From Calothrix sp. C42_A2020_038 (lineage in GTDB: Bacteria > Cyanobacteriota > Cyanobacteriia > Cyanobacteriales > Nostocaceae): a stretch of DNA of 64,000 bases. Below the pieces are notes generated by a model that saw only the letters and a program-made list of their open reading frames with translations, had not been told where the DNA came from and made no database searches. Location: NCBI GenBank assembly GCA_015272395.1, contig JACYLQ010000027.1, positions 248,001 through 312,000 of the forward strand. Reading direction: 5' to 3'. A program made the position numbers and the translations under genes. The stretch's first letter is position 1. Every line of letters starts with the position of its first letter. This document shows, in pieces, positions 27,953-37,802 of the stretch.

Positions 27953-28519
27953 GTTAGTTTATTGGCTATAGTATTCATGTTCTAATCAACGGTAAAAATT
28001 TTATCTAGTATTGATTGTACTTGATTCGGCTCGGCTCAAAGTCAGCGGTATGGAAGTCGCCTGACAAGCAGCAGCTTATCATTTTTGCAAAGCATGAGAT
28101 TGCACCTCAATAGATGGGAAATATAAGATTACACCTAGCTTTCATGTCAGGTCAAAACTAAATCACCCCTTGCGTTCTAAACAGAGCATCTATGCATTTT
28201 AGTCATCTACTATCTGTTTCACTGTCGTTAAGCTGCAACCAATTGATTAAGCTGATTTGGTGTTTACATTTTCATTATTTTTCGCATCTGAACAACTCCG
28301 AATAAAAAGTCATTAAATATACAAACTGATATCAAGCTTACGCAAAAATCCTATCATAATATATCGCTTTGTAATACTCAGCGTAAGAGTAAGGTTATTC
28401 CTCAACCTATATGTAAGTTTTGTACAGCCGCAAAATCTTTAAATTTTATACTTATAAATACTTGATTTTGCGTGCCTTATAACACTGCCAAACTCTTAAT
28501 CATTAATAGAACGCAACTT
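27953..28519. other. Intergenic region upstream of the REC-GGDEF gene
   Basis: About 520-570 bp between divergent genes. It is AT-rich with no convincing ORF. I see no well-formed hairpin or riboswitch; both promoters should lie here. Confidence 0.5.
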
Positions 28520-29551
28520 ATGTCAGGCAAAAGACCAGTTACAATTTCTAGTAAACCACCTTTGATTCTTGTAGTTGATGATGACAAAACCATGCGACTC
28601 CTGTTGCGGGAGTTTATGGAACAAGAAGGATACCGAGTAGTTGAAGGCAATAATGGTAAGGAGTGTTTGGAAGCTTTTGCTTTAGACAAGCCAGACCTAA
28701 TTCTGTTGGATGCGATTATGCCGGAAATGGATGGCTTTACTTGTTGTAAGCAGCTACTTCAAATCGCCAAAAATAATCTTGCTATTGCGCTTGCTAACTT
28801 TGATAGTTCTAATGGTTCGTTTGGTAATACGGTCATTTCCAAACTTTGGGAGCGAACTCCCATACTGATGATTACCGGGTTAGATGACCCGGAGTCTGTA
28901 GACCGTGCTTTTGAAGTTGGAGCAAGTGATTTTGTTACCAAACCTATTCATTGGGCTGTATTACGTCAGCGAGTCCGAAGACTTTTGCAACAAGCTCAAC
29001 TTTATAAACAATTGGAAGCTGCAAATCAAGCTTTACAGCAACTAGCAAACGTCGATGGATTAACTAATGTCGCAAATCGGCGCCACTTTAACCAATGCCT
29101 CAATTCAAATTGGTTATCTTTAGCACAAGAAAAGGCACCCTTATCATTAATTTTGTGTGACATCGATTACTTTAAGCGCTACAACGACAAGTACGGTCAC
29201 CCAGCAGGAGACACATGCCTACAAAAAGTTGCAACTGTCTTGAAGTACACTGCACAACAAAACAATAATTTAGTCGCTCGCTATGGAGGTGAAGAATTTG
29301 CTGTGATTATGCCTTACACCACAGCTACTGGTGCAATTAACATTGCTGCATCAATGCAAGCAGGGGTACGTGAACTTGAAATCATTCATACAGAATCTAC
29401 TGTTAGTCAATATGTCACCTTGAGTCTAGGAGTTGGCACAGTTATTCCTAGCTTTGATTCTTCACCACAAGAATTAATCACAATTACTGACAAAGCGCTA
29501 TATCAAGCAAAAGAACAAGGAAGAAATCGGATTATTCTTAAACAAGCATAG
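28520..29551 (+). CDS. Response regulator with GGDEF (diguanylate cyclase) domain
   Basis: 343 aa from ATG 28520; a GTG at 28472 would add 16 residues, and neither has a strong ribosome site. The receiver domain has DDD and phosphoacceptor Asp64 (LILLDAIMPEMDG), and it is enlarged by an insert of about 25 residues (IAKNNLAIALANFDSSNGSF..). A GGDEF domain follows with active-site RYGGEEF (about 254-260) and CDIDYFKRYND. The inhibitory RxxD site before it is replaced by QNNN. It probably makes cyclic di-GMP on phosphorylation. No kinase is adjacent. Confidence 0.88.
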   Translation: MSGKRPVTISSKPPLILVVDDDKTMRLLLREFMEQEGYRVVEGNNGKECLEAFALDKPDLILLDAIMPEMDGFTCCKQLLQIAKNNLAIALANFDSSNGSFGNTVISKLWERTPILMITGLDDPESVDRAFEVGASDFVTKPIHWAVLRQRVRRLLQQAQLYKQLEAANQALQQLANVDGLTNVANRRHFNQCLNSNWLSLAQEKAPLSLILCDIDYFKRYNDKYGHPAGDTCLQKVATVLKYTAQQNNNLVARYGGEEFAVIMPYTTATGAINIAASMQAGVRELEIIHTESTVSQYVTLSLGVGTVIPSFDSSPQELITITDKALYQAKEQGRNRIILKQA

Positions 29552-29950
29552 ATCTTATAATTATATTTTTAAATTAAAATTACTATTTATTTATGAATAT
29601 TATTTAATCGAATTTTGAAACTCTTAGAGAATATTTGAAAACTCTAAAAATAAACATTAATACTAAAAGTGCCAGAACTATAAACTTTATAGTCTGACAC
29701 AATTTTTGCAGTCGATTTTACCTTATTTGGAGTCTTTAAATAATCACTGACTCCAATTTTATATTATTTGTTTATGTTCAGGATCTTTATATCGGCTGAC
29801 CCCGTTTCAACAATTATTAGTTTCTCAGAATTTTCCAAATTTTTGAATTTCCTAATATTTTTTTTATTTTTACTGACTTTTTATTGCTACATATTGCGTG
29901 ATGTAAATAAAAATGAAGTAAAATATCTTATTCCTTTACCGCTTTTTTAT
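29552..29950. other. Intergenic region with two hairpins
   Basis: 399 bp between convergent genes. A hairpin at about 29671-29700 (GTGCCAGA..CTATAAA with TTTATAG..TCTGACAC) followed by AATTTTT is a likely terminator of the GGDEF gene. A second one pairs TTGGAGTC with GACTCCAA at about 29728-29757. A hydrophobic 77-aa frame (29768-30001, plus) overlaps the end of the DUF3493 gene and is probably not real. Confidence 0.6.
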
Positions 29951-30247
29951 TTACTTTTGCTGTTCTTGCCTAGTTTCCCATTGCCAAAGAAAGACCATTA
30001 GGGCAATAACTCCCATTTGCAGGGCAAAATTAGGTAGCGTGCGGTCAAGGTCACGTCCTGCAATTATTTGGAAAAAGAAGACGAAGGCGCCGATAAATCC
30101 TGAAGCAGCACAACTGATATAGATAAACTTCCGCAAACCTCGGTATGGTGAAGCTGCCTCAGCTTTGAGACGAGCGTAAGTTTCGGAGTTGATTTGAGAA
30201 GCAGGCTTTGGAGTATTCTTCTGATTATTAGAGTTTTGCTGTAGCAT
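29951..30247 (-). CDS. DUF3493 membrane protein
   Basis: 98 aa. A polar N-terminus is followed by YARLKAEAASPYRGLRKFIY and two membrane segments (about 44-62 and 75-91). This is the DUF3493 family found in cyanobacteria and plastids; the function is not known. It starts 45 nt from the tRNA-Thr gene, in divergent orientation. Confidence 0.8.
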   Translation of the reverse strand: MLQQNSNNQKNTPKPASQINSETYARLKAEAASPYRGLRKFIYISCAASGFIGAFVFFFQIIAGRDLDRTLPNFALQMGVIALMVFLWQWETRQEQQK

Positions 30248-30292
30248 AATTTATGTTAGTAATGCTATAATAGTTTATTGTTTGGCGTTTGC

Positions 30293-30364
30293 GCCGATGT
30301 GGCTCAGTGGTAGAGCACTCGATTCGTAATCGAGCGGTCGCGGGTTCAAATCCCGCCATCGGCT
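30293..30364 (+). tRNA. tRNA-Thr(CGU)
   Basis: 72 nt. Acceptor stem GCCGATG/CATCGGC, D-arm GGCTCAGTGGTAGAGC, anticodon stem CTCGA/TCGAG with loop TTCGTAA (anticodon CGT, reads ACG), T-arm GCGGG TTCAAAT CCCGC. The discriminator base is T and CCA is not encoded. Confidence 0.93.
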
Positions 30365-30548
30365 TGTCAAATACTCTACTGGAATCCTTTGGTAATACTG
30401 TACCATTATTTGCAATGTTAAGTATATATACTGCGATGGCGCCAATAGTTTTTGGTTCCAAAGCCTTAAAAAACACTCAGAAAAAAAATCTAAAAATACT
30501 TGTGCAATTAAAAAAGTTTTGCTATATTTATTTCTTGTGAGCAAAAAC

Positions 30549-30621
<73 letters not shown>

Positions 30622-30775
30622 TGAACAACTAAAGTTATTGGCGCAACTAGTTGTGACCTGATCCATAACTTTGCCGCAACGGCAAGCTTATGATTTTAGT
30701 AGAAGAGAAAACTAGATGGAAAAAGTATAAATCTGGTGGGATGAGTTCAAGTCAAGAGCGCCACCCCACTAATAG

Positions 30776-32482
30776 TTAATAGTGATTGCCTGATTTTCGA
30801 TAATGTACTGCTGTTACACCATCTTGATTTAAGACTTTACCATCATCAACAGTCGCATAAACTAACCAGTGGTCGCCTACTTCCATACGGTCTTTAACAG
30901 TACACTCTAAGTAAGCTAAGGCGCCCATTAAAATTGGTGAACCGTTAGTGGCATCAGTAGTTTCTAACCCAGCAAATCTATCTTGTCCGGGTGCGTAGTT
31001 TTTCATGAAGTGCTTCCGAATTTCTCTACCCTCTGCCAAAATATTGACAACGAAAGTGTTTCCAGAATGCATCAGAGGTTCTAACGCGCGGTCTTTTGCT
31101 ACAGATATTGTTAAACCAGGTGGGTTGAAGCTTGCCTGTGAAATCCACGATGCCAGCATAGCACTTGATACATCACCTTGTTTTGCGGTAATTACTGATA
31201 GTGAACCGAGAATTCTTCCCACAGCTTGTTCTAAACTGCTTGCAGGTGCGCTTGCGACTCGGACTCGGTTCGCGCGTTTGATAGCTTGGGCAAAGTCAGT
31301 TCCAGCTTCTTGACAAAATTGGATTGTTTTATCGTCTGGTTTAAATTTGACACGGATCGGGTCAAAGCCAAAACGGTACCCTCCATCTTTCAGCTTTGTC
31401 TCTAATATATCTATAGCTTCACCACTCCAACCATAAGAACCAAACACACCAGCAAGCTTAGTTTTACTAGCGTTCGCAAGAACAATACCTAAAGCTGTTT
31501 GTACAGGTGTAGGTGCATGTCCTCCTAAAGTTGGAGAACCGATGATAAACCCTGCTGATTTTTCTACAGCTTCTTGAATTTCTGCTGGTTCAGCAAATTC
31601 ACAGTTGATCGATTCTACCCTGACACCTGCTTTCGTAATACCGTGTGCGATTGCTTGCGCGACTGTTGCGGTATTCCCGTAGGCGGAAGCATAAATCAAC
31701 GCTACCGTGTTTTCATTATTAGTTTGCTGTTGTATCCATTCACGATATGCTTTGGTTAGCTCGATTAACCCGTAGCGTACCATCGGACCGTGATTCGGTG
31801 CGTACATGCGTACTTTTAAGTCTGATAGTTTTTCTAATGCAGTCTCTACTTGACGGGCGTGAGGCGCCATTACGCACTCGAAATAATATCTTCTATCCTC
31901 TAGGAATGATTGCCAACCTTCATCAAATACTTGGTCTCCACATATATGGGCGCCAAACAATTTATCTGTGTATAAAATTTCTGTCTGCGGGTCGTAGGTA
32001 CAAAGTTGGTCAGGGTAACGAGGGTTAGGTGTAGGAATAAATTCTAGCTCGTGTCCTTGACCTAAATCGAGTATTTCTCCACCTCGTTTTACCAATATAG
32101 GTAAGTCTGGATTTTCTAAGGCACCGCGTAAATTAATGGCGCCAGGGTTGGAGCAGACAAACTGAATTTGAGGTGCTATCTCAAATAAAGCTTTTAATGT
32201 AGCTGCACGGTTAGGGTTGACATGGCCGAGAATTACATAATCTATCTTCTTAAGATCAACCCGTTGCTGCAAAGCATTTAAAAATATTTCGGTAAAAGTT
32301 TCTCCAGGAGGGTCAACAAGGGCTGTTTTATCACCTTCGATTACATAGCAATTAGCTGTAGTACCCTTTGCTAAAGCATACTCGATTTCAAATCTCAAAC
32401 GTGCCCAACTGCGAGAACGAAATACGCGCGTGTCTGTAGCAACTGGATGAACTTGGACATCACGAGGTTTATTTGATGACAT
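30776..32482 (-). CDS. flv1: Flavodiiron protein Flv1-type (diflavin flavoprotein)
   Basis: 568 aa in three domains: metallo-beta-lactamase-like (about 25-260), FMN flavodoxin (about 262-400, VALIYASAYGNTATVAQAI) and C-terminal flavin reductase-like (about 420-568). The iron site is non-canonical: HVNPNR at 87-92 replaces HxExDH, as in Flv1/Flv2-type partners. Flv1 works as a heteromer with Flv3 in photoreduction of oxygen to water. It lies 238 nt downstream of flv3. I call flv1 rather than flv2 because no Sll0218-like gene is present. Whether it is the vegetative (A) or heterocyst (B) copy cannot be told. Confidence 0.87.
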   Translation of the reverse strand: MSSNKPRDVQVHPVATDTRVFRSRSWARLRFEIEYALAKGTTANCYVIEGDKTALVDPPGETFTEIFLNALQQRVDLKKIDYVILGHVNPNRAATLKALFEIAPQIQFVCSNPGAINLRGALENPDLPILVKRGGEILDLGQGHELEFIPTPNPRYPDQLCTYDPQTEILYTDKLFGAHICGDQVFDEGWQSFLEDRRYYFECVMAPHARQVETALEKLSDLKVRMYAPNHGPMVRYGLIELTKAYREWIQQQTNNENTVALIYASAYGNTATVAQAIAHGITKAGVRVESINCEFAEPAEIQEAVEKSAGFIIGSPTLGGHAPTPVQTALGIVLANASKTKLAGVFGSYGWSGEAIDILETKLKDGGYRFGFDPIRVKFKPDDKTIQFCQEAGTDFAQAIKRANRVRVASAPASSLEQAVGRILGSLSVITAKQGDVSSAMLASWISQASFNPPGLTISVAKDRALEPLMHSGNTFVVNILAEGREIRKHFMKNYAPGQDRFAGLETTDATNGSPILMGALAYLECTVKDRMEVGDHWLVYATVDDGKVLNQDGVTAVHYRKSGNHY

Positions 32483-32536
32483 GATAATTAAAAAGTTATG
32501 AGTTGTGAGTTATTGAGTTATGAGTTAGAAGTGCCG

Positions 32537-32631
32537 ATACCAATTTAATATGAAGTTGCAACTAATTAGACCCCCCCTTATAAAGAGGTCTAAGAGTAAT
32601 AGTAAAGCGTATCTTCATATAGAAATGGTAT
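32537..32631. repeat. MITE-like palindromic element between flv3 and flv1
   Basis: A 95-bp element with ends ATACCAATTTAATATGAAG and CTTCATATAGAAATGGTAT and an inner TTAGACC/GGTCTAA pair. The right end closely matches that of the element at 45377-45479 (CTTCA-ATAGAA-TGGTAT). Just before it, at 32505-32530, lie GAGTTATGAGTTAG short tandem repeats. Confidence 0.75.
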
Positions 32632-32720
32632 GAGTATATAGTGCTGAGTACGAAGTTTTAATCCCTAAGCTTGTACAGACGCAATTAATTGCGTCTGCAC
32701 TTCGCGCCTCCTAACTTAAA

Positions 32721-34445
32721 TTAATAGTGATTACCAACTTTACGATGGTGTACTGCAGTTAGTCCTTCAGGTTTAGAAACTCTGCCAGCGTAAACAGTAC
32801 AGTAAACTATCCAGTGGTCAACTGCATCGAGTCGGCTTGTGACTTCACATTCCATGTAGGCTAAAGCATCTGCAAGAATAGGGGCACCATTTTGGGCAGG
32901 TTGTGTACGTACACCCTCAAAACGGTCTGCACCAGGTGCAAATCGTTTTAGGAAGTGTTTCATTAAGCCTTGATAATTACCTTCTTCAAGGACGTTGAGG
33001 ACAAATTTGTCACCTACTTGCATCAATGATTCAATTGCCCGGTCTTTCGCAACAGCGACGCTAAAACCTAATGGCTTAAAGCTTGCTTGCGCGACCCAAG
33101 AAGCTAACATCGCGCTTTTTACATCATTTTTCTTCGCGGTAATAATGTATAAACCGCCACTAATTCGCCCTAAAGCTTTATCAAGGTCGGCGCCTAGTGA
33201 TTTCATTTGTTTGATGCTTTTATCGCGCGTTACCCACTGCGCTAAGTCGGTACCAGCTTCTTCGCAAAGTTTATAGGTGTTTTCGGTTGGGGTTTCGCGT
33301 ATTTCGATAACCGGAAATGCAACGTGTAAACCTAATGCACGGAATTTGTTGAGTAACGGATAAGTGGGTTCATCATTACCACCACCTGTTTCAAAAATAC
33401 CGATGGCTTGTTTTTCTTTCGCGGAACCCAAAATTGTCCCCAAGGCGCCTTGTATATTCGCATCATTGGTTACAGGTGGCATACCGACTACAATTCCTGC
33501 AACTCGGCTAACGAGTTCGCGTAATTCTTGTAAATCAGGATTGCTGCCCAAATCTACCATTTCTACAGCTACACCTGCTTTGGTAATACCATGAAGAAGG
33601 GCAGCTGCAAGTCGATCACTGGCGCCATACTCCGAAACATAAAATACACCAACTGTTGTCTCGGCTTTTGTTTGTGTTTGACTCCAGGTGAGGTATCTTC
33701 CTGTTAACTCATCAACATTGTGCAATAACAGCGGTCCATGACCAGTGGCGATCATGTTGATTTTCTCAAGTTCGCCCATCCGCTTTAGTGCAGACAACAC
33801 CGAGCGTGCATTTGGCGCCATCAAGCATTCGTAGTAGTACTGATAATCTGGAGAAATAGCCTCTAAATTTTCGTCGAATATATCATCAGAACAGTAATGC
33901 AGCCCAAATGCATCACATGTGTAAAGAGTTTTAGTTTTATGGTCGAATGTAAAAATGGTGTCAGGCCAATGTAAATTGGGAGCAATTACAAATTCAAGTT
34001 CATGCCCATTACCCAAATCCAATTTATCGGCGTTTTTGACGATAAGGCGTTTAAAGGGAGTATGTACAAGATTTTCTAAAAACTGAATTGCGACTTTTGA
34101 ACCGACAACAGTAATTTCTGGTGCCAGTTGAAGAACGTCTTTAACCAAACCACTGTGGTCAGGTTCGGTATGGCTGATAATTAAATAATCTATTTTCTGA
34201 AAGTCGATTAAACCTTTAACTGCATCCAAATACAGATGACGGAACTTTTCGTGCGAGGTATCTACTAAAGCTGTTTTCTCGCCGCGAATTAGGAACGAGT
34301 TATATGTGGTACCATTCTGCAAACCGAACTCTATATCAAAACGATCACGATCCCAATCCAGGGAGCGAACTGCCGTTGTATCGGTAGCAATATCAGTAAT
34401 CTGTATAGTCAGCCTTTTTTGAGTTCTTTCGGTGAGTGCTACCAT
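32721..34445 (-). CDS. flv3: Flavodiiron protein Flv3-type (diflavin flavoprotein)
   Basis: 574 aa with the same three-domain layout as its neighbour. It keeps the full diiron motif: His92, Glu94, Asp96, His97 in SHTEPDHSG. The N-terminus (VALTERTQKRLTIQITDIAT) and LDWDRDRFDIEFGLQNGTTY are typical of Flv3. Flv3 drives NAD(P)H-dependent reduction of oxygen on the acceptor side of photosystem I with Flv1. A strong ribosome site (GGAGGGG) precedes ATG 34445. The flv1 gene follows, separated by a palindromic element that may uncouple their expression. Confidence 0.88.
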   Translation of the reverse strand: MVALTERTQKRLTIQITDIATDTTAVRSLDWDRDRFDIEFGLQNGTTYNSFLIRGEKTALVDTSHEKFRHLYLDAVKGLIDFQKIDYLIISHTEPDHSGLVKDVLQLAPEITVVGSKVAIQFLENLVHTPFKRLIVKNADKLDLGNGHELEFVIAPNLHWPDTIFTFDHKTKTLYTCDAFGLHYCSDDIFDENLEAISPDYQYYYECLMAPNARSVLSALKRMGELEKINMIATGHGPLLLHNVDELTGRYLTWSQTQTKAETTVGVFYVSEYGASDRLAAALLHGITKAGVAVEMVDLGSNPDLQELRELVSRVAGIVVGMPPVTNDANIQGALGTILGSAKEKQAIGIFETGGGNDEPTYPLLNKFRALGLHVAFPVIEIRETPTENTYKLCEEAGTDLAQWVTRDKSIKQMKSLGADLDKALGRISGGLYIITAKKNDVKSAMLASWVAQASFKPLGFSVAVAKDRAIESLMQVGDKFVLNVLEEGNYQGLMKHFLKRFAPGADRFEGVRTQPAQNGAPILADALAYMECEVTSRLDAVDHWIVYCTVYAGRVSKPEGLTAVHHRKVGNHY

Positions 34446-34570
34446 TACTCCCCTCCTATATAAATAAGTATTTATTAGCTCTGGTTATATTCTTACATGA
34501 GTTAAATGTAAATAATTATTAAAAAAACTATGGATTAGTTAAATAAAACAAAACAGACTAGGAATTAGGA

Positions 34571-35329
34571 ATGCTAGAAAGCTGGTTAGGGTTGATGATT
34601 GGAAATTCGCGATTACATTGGGGCTTATTTTGTCGCGAAAATTTTGTCTACAGTTGGGATAGCAATTACTTATCAATGCCAGATTTACCTTGCCCTGTGG
34701 CGCCGACTCTTCCTCTGTTTCTTGCTTCTGTAGTTCCGTCACAAACAGTGATGTGGCAAAATTTGCCAAACGTTAAAATCATTACTCTCAAAGATGTTCC
34801 ACTTCAGCAAATTTACCCAAGTTTAGGAATTGACAGGGCTTTGGCAGTATTAGGTGCAGGTGTCGTTTTAGGTTTCCCTGTACTGGTAATTGATGCTGGA
34901 ACAGCACTGACTTTTACTGGCGCCGATAATAATCGAGTGCTTATAGGTGGAGGAATACTACCAGGGTTGGGTATGCAAATGGCAATGTTAGAAACGCGAA
35001 CAGGACAATTACCCCATGTTGAAATACCTCAGCACTTACCTTCACGATGGGGGTTAAAAACTTCTGAAGCAATACAAAGCGGTGTAATTTATACCTTACT
35101 TGCAGGTATTCAAGATTTTGTCACAGCGTGGTTACTTGATTTTCCTCTATCAAAAGTTGTAATCACAGGAGGAAATAGTACGCTTGTATATTCATATTTA
35201 AAATCGCTCAACCCAGAAATAGCCTCACGCATTTTAGTTGAAGGCGATTTGATATTTTGGGGAATGGCAGAAGTAATCAACTGCTCCCCCTCCCTGTTGA
35301 CGGTGAAGGGGTTTAAAACGGTTAATTAA
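34571..35329 (+). CDS. coaX: Type III pantothenate kinase
   Basis: 252 aa of the ASKHA-fold CoaX family: N-terminal GLMIGNSRLHWG, GIDRALAVLGAG, the conserved VIDAGTALTFTG and GGGILPGLGMQM. It carries out the first step of coenzyme A synthesis and is the only pantothenate kinase in many cyanobacteria. The ribosome site AGGAATTAGGA before the ATG is built from short-repeat sequence. It is divergent from flv3 and overlaps the convergent hydrolase gene by 8 bp. Confidence 0.92.
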   Translation: MLESWLGLMIGNSRLHWGLFCRENFVYSWDSNYLSMPDLPCPVAPTLPLFLASVVPSQTVMWQNLPNVKIITLKDVPLQQIYPSLGIDRALAVLGAGVVLGFPVLVIDAGTALTFTGADNNRVLIGGGILPGLGMQMAMLETRTGQLPHVEIPQHLPSRWGLKTSEAIQSGVIYTLLAGIQDFVTAWLLDFPLSKVVITGGNSTLVYSYLKSLNPEIASRILVEGDLIFWGMAEVINCSPSLLTVKGFKTVN

Positions 35330-36158
35330 AAACTGCCCAGCTTGTTTTGCGACTTTTAATAAAATCGCGAATTTCTTCTGCGACAAAACTAGTACATAAT
35401 TGCGGTAAATCATGGTCTCCATGAGCAATCATTTTGAGACTAGCTCCAGGTATAAGTTGTGCATAGGTTTTACTAATGTTGATTACGTCTTGTGTATCTT
35501 TACTGCCTTGTAAAATTAGTACAGGAGCTACAAGAAAAGCTAGACGATTTTCCAGAAACTCTGCGTAAATTTCAGGTAACTTACGTTCAAACAATAACTC
35601 ACATGCAGTGGGGTATTGCTCCATTATTAAACGCTGGCGCCATTCTTCTTTGACTTTGATTTCCCAGCCAAACATCTTGGCAATTGGACGGATTAACCTT
35701 AATAAAGTAAATATTAACTCTGAACGCTGAAGAATACTTTGCATTCGCTTCAACCGCTTGTTAGTCCCTTCGGTTGCTACACCTTCAGGGGAAACCAAAA
35801 TTAATCCCAGTACTCGCTCTGGATATTTTAATGCATAGCTAGCCGCAACCCAGGCGCCTAACGAATGAGCAACTAAGTATACACGCTCTAGTTTTAAAGC
35901 AGTTAGAAATTCTGCCAAGGACTCGACTTGTAAATCTATCGAGTAATGAATATCAGGAATTTCAGACTCTCCAAATCCCAACAAATCCGGTGCAAAACAA
36001 TGATACTCATGCGATAGTGACTCCATCGTTGGTACCCATTGACTACCATCGTTCCAAGTACCGTGTAAAAAAACGATATTAGCACCCTGACCAACTTCAC
36101 GCCAAAATAATAGTCCTTGAGAAAGTTTTCTCCGGGAATTACGAAATAAAGTTTCCAT
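35322..36158 (-). CDS. Alpha/beta hydrolase
   Basis: 278 aa. The oxyanion region HGTWNDGSQW, the nucleophile elbow VAHSLGAW (Ser99), the acid in QGSKDTQD and the closing His in IAHGDHDLP are all visible. No signal peptide. The substrate is unknown; related cyanobacterial proteins are annotated only as hydrolases. Its 3' end overlaps coaX by 8 bp. Confidence 0.87.
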   Translation of the reverse strand: METLFRNSRRKLSQGLLFWREVGQGANIVFLHGTWNDGSQWVPTMESLSHEYHCFAPDLLGFGESEIPDIHYSIDLQVESLAEFLTALKLERVYLVAHSLGAWVAASYALKYPERVLGLILVSPEGVATEGTNKRLKRMQSILQRSELIFTLLRLIRPIAKMFGWEIKVKEEWRQRLIMEQYPTACELLFERKLPEIYAEFLENRLAFLVAPVLILQGSKDTQDVINISKTYAQLIPGASLKMIAHGDHDLPQLCTSFVAEEIRDFIKSRKTSWAVFN

Positions 36159-36542
36159 CTTAATGTATGAGCTAGAAGTAAAAAGTAAATAATAAGCGTA
36201 ATCGTCTTTTCACTGACTTAAGTTACACACGCTTTGTCAGCTAACAGATAGAAATATCCAGAGAATGATTAGTCATTAGTTATAACATTTAGTACTTTTA
36301 AACTAAACGCTAAATCACTTAAGTCAACTCTGTACTAAGCCACTTTAATACTTAAATATTTGTAGTAAATATGTTTATCACACTTAATAGTTAACAATCA
36401 ATAATTAATAACTACCTAATTACTAATTTTCATATCCAATACATAGAGCGCTTTAGATTTTTAGACAAGAGTCTATTCACATACTGCAATTATTCACTGT
36501 GTTGTTGACAGTACAAATCATTTGGTACCTTGGTACTAAATA
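36159..36542. other. Intergenic, AT-rich, no gene seen
   Basis: 384 bp between two minus-strand genes. It should carry the hydrolase promoter. I see no repeat, hairpin or ORF worth naming. Confidence 0.5.
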
Positions 36543-37037
36543 TTAAGAAAGTGTCGTCAAACCATTTAAGTAATCTTGTAACTGTTGAGCATGATCATGT
36601 GACATTGGTTCATCCGGTAGAGAGTCAGGAGAGAATGCTTGTATTTCCATAACTTCTAATGTGTCTTGAACTTCCATACTGCCTTGAACTTGTGCTTCAA
36701 CGACTACACAAATTGAATGAATTCTGGGGTCACGGTTTGGTTTTGAGTAAACACCAACTAAGCGTGTAATTTTAACTAACTCTAACCCAGTCTCTTCCTT
36801 CAACTCGCGTTCTACCGTATTGGGTATATCCTCTCCCCAATCAACCATACCTCCAGGCAGTGCCCAAAGACCATTATCACGGCGCCGAATTAGCACGATT
36901 TTTCCATCAGGTAAAATGGGAATTATACTCGTACCAGGAATTGGGTGGCGGAATATAACACCAAGTACAGTTTGTCCGAAACGCCACAAGCTACGTGTGG
37001 ACTGAATTGCTGTAGCAAACAAGGCAAATATATTCAA
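36543..37037 (-). CDS. NUDIX hydrolase
   Basis: 164 aa. The Nudix box is complete across residues 63-85: Gly63, Glu69, then RELKEETGL at 77-85. A short N-terminal extension of about 35 residues precedes the domain. Such enzymes hydrolyse nucleoside diphosphate derivatives; the substrate is not predictable from sequence. Confidence 0.9.
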   Translation of the reverse strand: MNIFALFATAIQSTRSLWRFGQTVLGVIFRHPIPGTSIIPILPDGKIVLIRRRDNGLWALPGGMVDWGEDIPNTVERELKEETGLELVKITRLVGVYSKPNRDPRIHSICVVVEAQVQGSMEVQDTLEVMEIQAFSPDSLPDEPMSHDHAQQLQDYLNGLTTLS

Positions 37038-37538
37038 TCTTCAAATTTTGTTGTTTTACTTAGAATTCTAAACCACAAGCATTTTCTCAACCACTTACCA
37101 ATACTAGTTAGCTCTCGCTAATTAGACATTAATTCTTTATGAGATGATAATTCTCATGGTTTTGGGGTATATTCTAACGACTACCGTAGAACAAATCAAT
37201 CTTAGCACTCACTAAAATATTCAGCAGTGTATGCCTTCCTACATAATTAATATTTATAAAATTCTCAAGTATTTGTATCTAATACAACACTTCAATTCCT
37301 AATTAGCCTAAATCTACTGAAAACAAGACTTATCCACCTAAAAGCTTCGGAAGCATATTATCCTCCACAAAATACTCTACTCGTTGACATAAAAGTAATA
37401 TATAAGGTATACTGAGTTGCTGTTCAAAAAATAGTTAAAGCTAACAAGGCAAAAACTATATTGATAGGATTGGCAACTGTAAGATTGTCAAGGAAATGCC
37501 TGAAGGTAGCTTTTTGTTGTTTACAAAATGAGGTGAAC
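37038..37538. other. Intergenic, no gene seen
   Basis: 501 bp between the divergent NUDIX gene and the small basic protein gene. It is AT-rich and I see no structured element. A frame running in from 37461 is an upstream extension of the small protein and is not supported. Confidence 0.5.
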
Positions 37539-37703
37539 ATGGCAAAGCGCCGTAATCCCAAAAAAGAAAAGGCGCTACGGAACCAGGCTTATGCCCGGAA
37601 ATTCCGTAAACGAACAACTACGGGAAGAATGCAACGAAGATTTCAGCAAAGAACGCCCAAGAGTGAAGAAGAGGAGGGCGCAGCAGCAATGGATGCTGAG
37701 TAG
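37539..37703 (+). CDS. Small highly basic conserved protein
   Basis: 54 aa from ATG 37539, preceded by AGGTGA at 37531-37536. The first 40 residues are very basic (MAKRRNPKKEKALRNQAYAR) and the end is acidic (SEEEEGAAAMDAE). Composition is that of a nucleic-acid or ribosome-associated protein. I believe homologues exist in other cyanobacteria, but I do not know a function. A terminator-like hairpin follows. Confidence 0.7.
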   Translation: MAKRRNPKKEKALRNQAYARKFRKRTTTGRMQRRFQQRTPKSEEEEGAAAMDAE

Positions 37704-37754
37704 TACATTGAATGTATTACTTTGGACTCCATTAATACGCTGTGATCAAGCTAG

Positions 37755-37777
37755 GGGCGTACATTATATGTACGCCC
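37755..37777 (+). terminator. Hairpin terminator after the small basic protein gene
   Basis: GGGCGTACA-TTATA-TGTACGCCC is a perfect 9-bp stem, followed about 10 nt later by a T-rich stretch. It lies between convergent genes (37703 and argH ending at 37803). Confidence 0.7.
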
Positions 37778-37802
37778 TAAGTTGCGTTTTATTAAAAAAT
37801 AG

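Noticed and set aside
29768-30001. 77-aa hydrophobic ORF on the plus strand
   Set aside because: Phe/Leu-rich from AT-rich DNA, no ribosome site, and it overlaps the conserved DUF3493 gene by about 50 bp.
35322-35329. 8-bp overlap of coaX and the alpha/beta hydrolase as a special arrangement
   Set aside because: Short convergent overlaps are common in compact bacterial DNA and need no further explanation.
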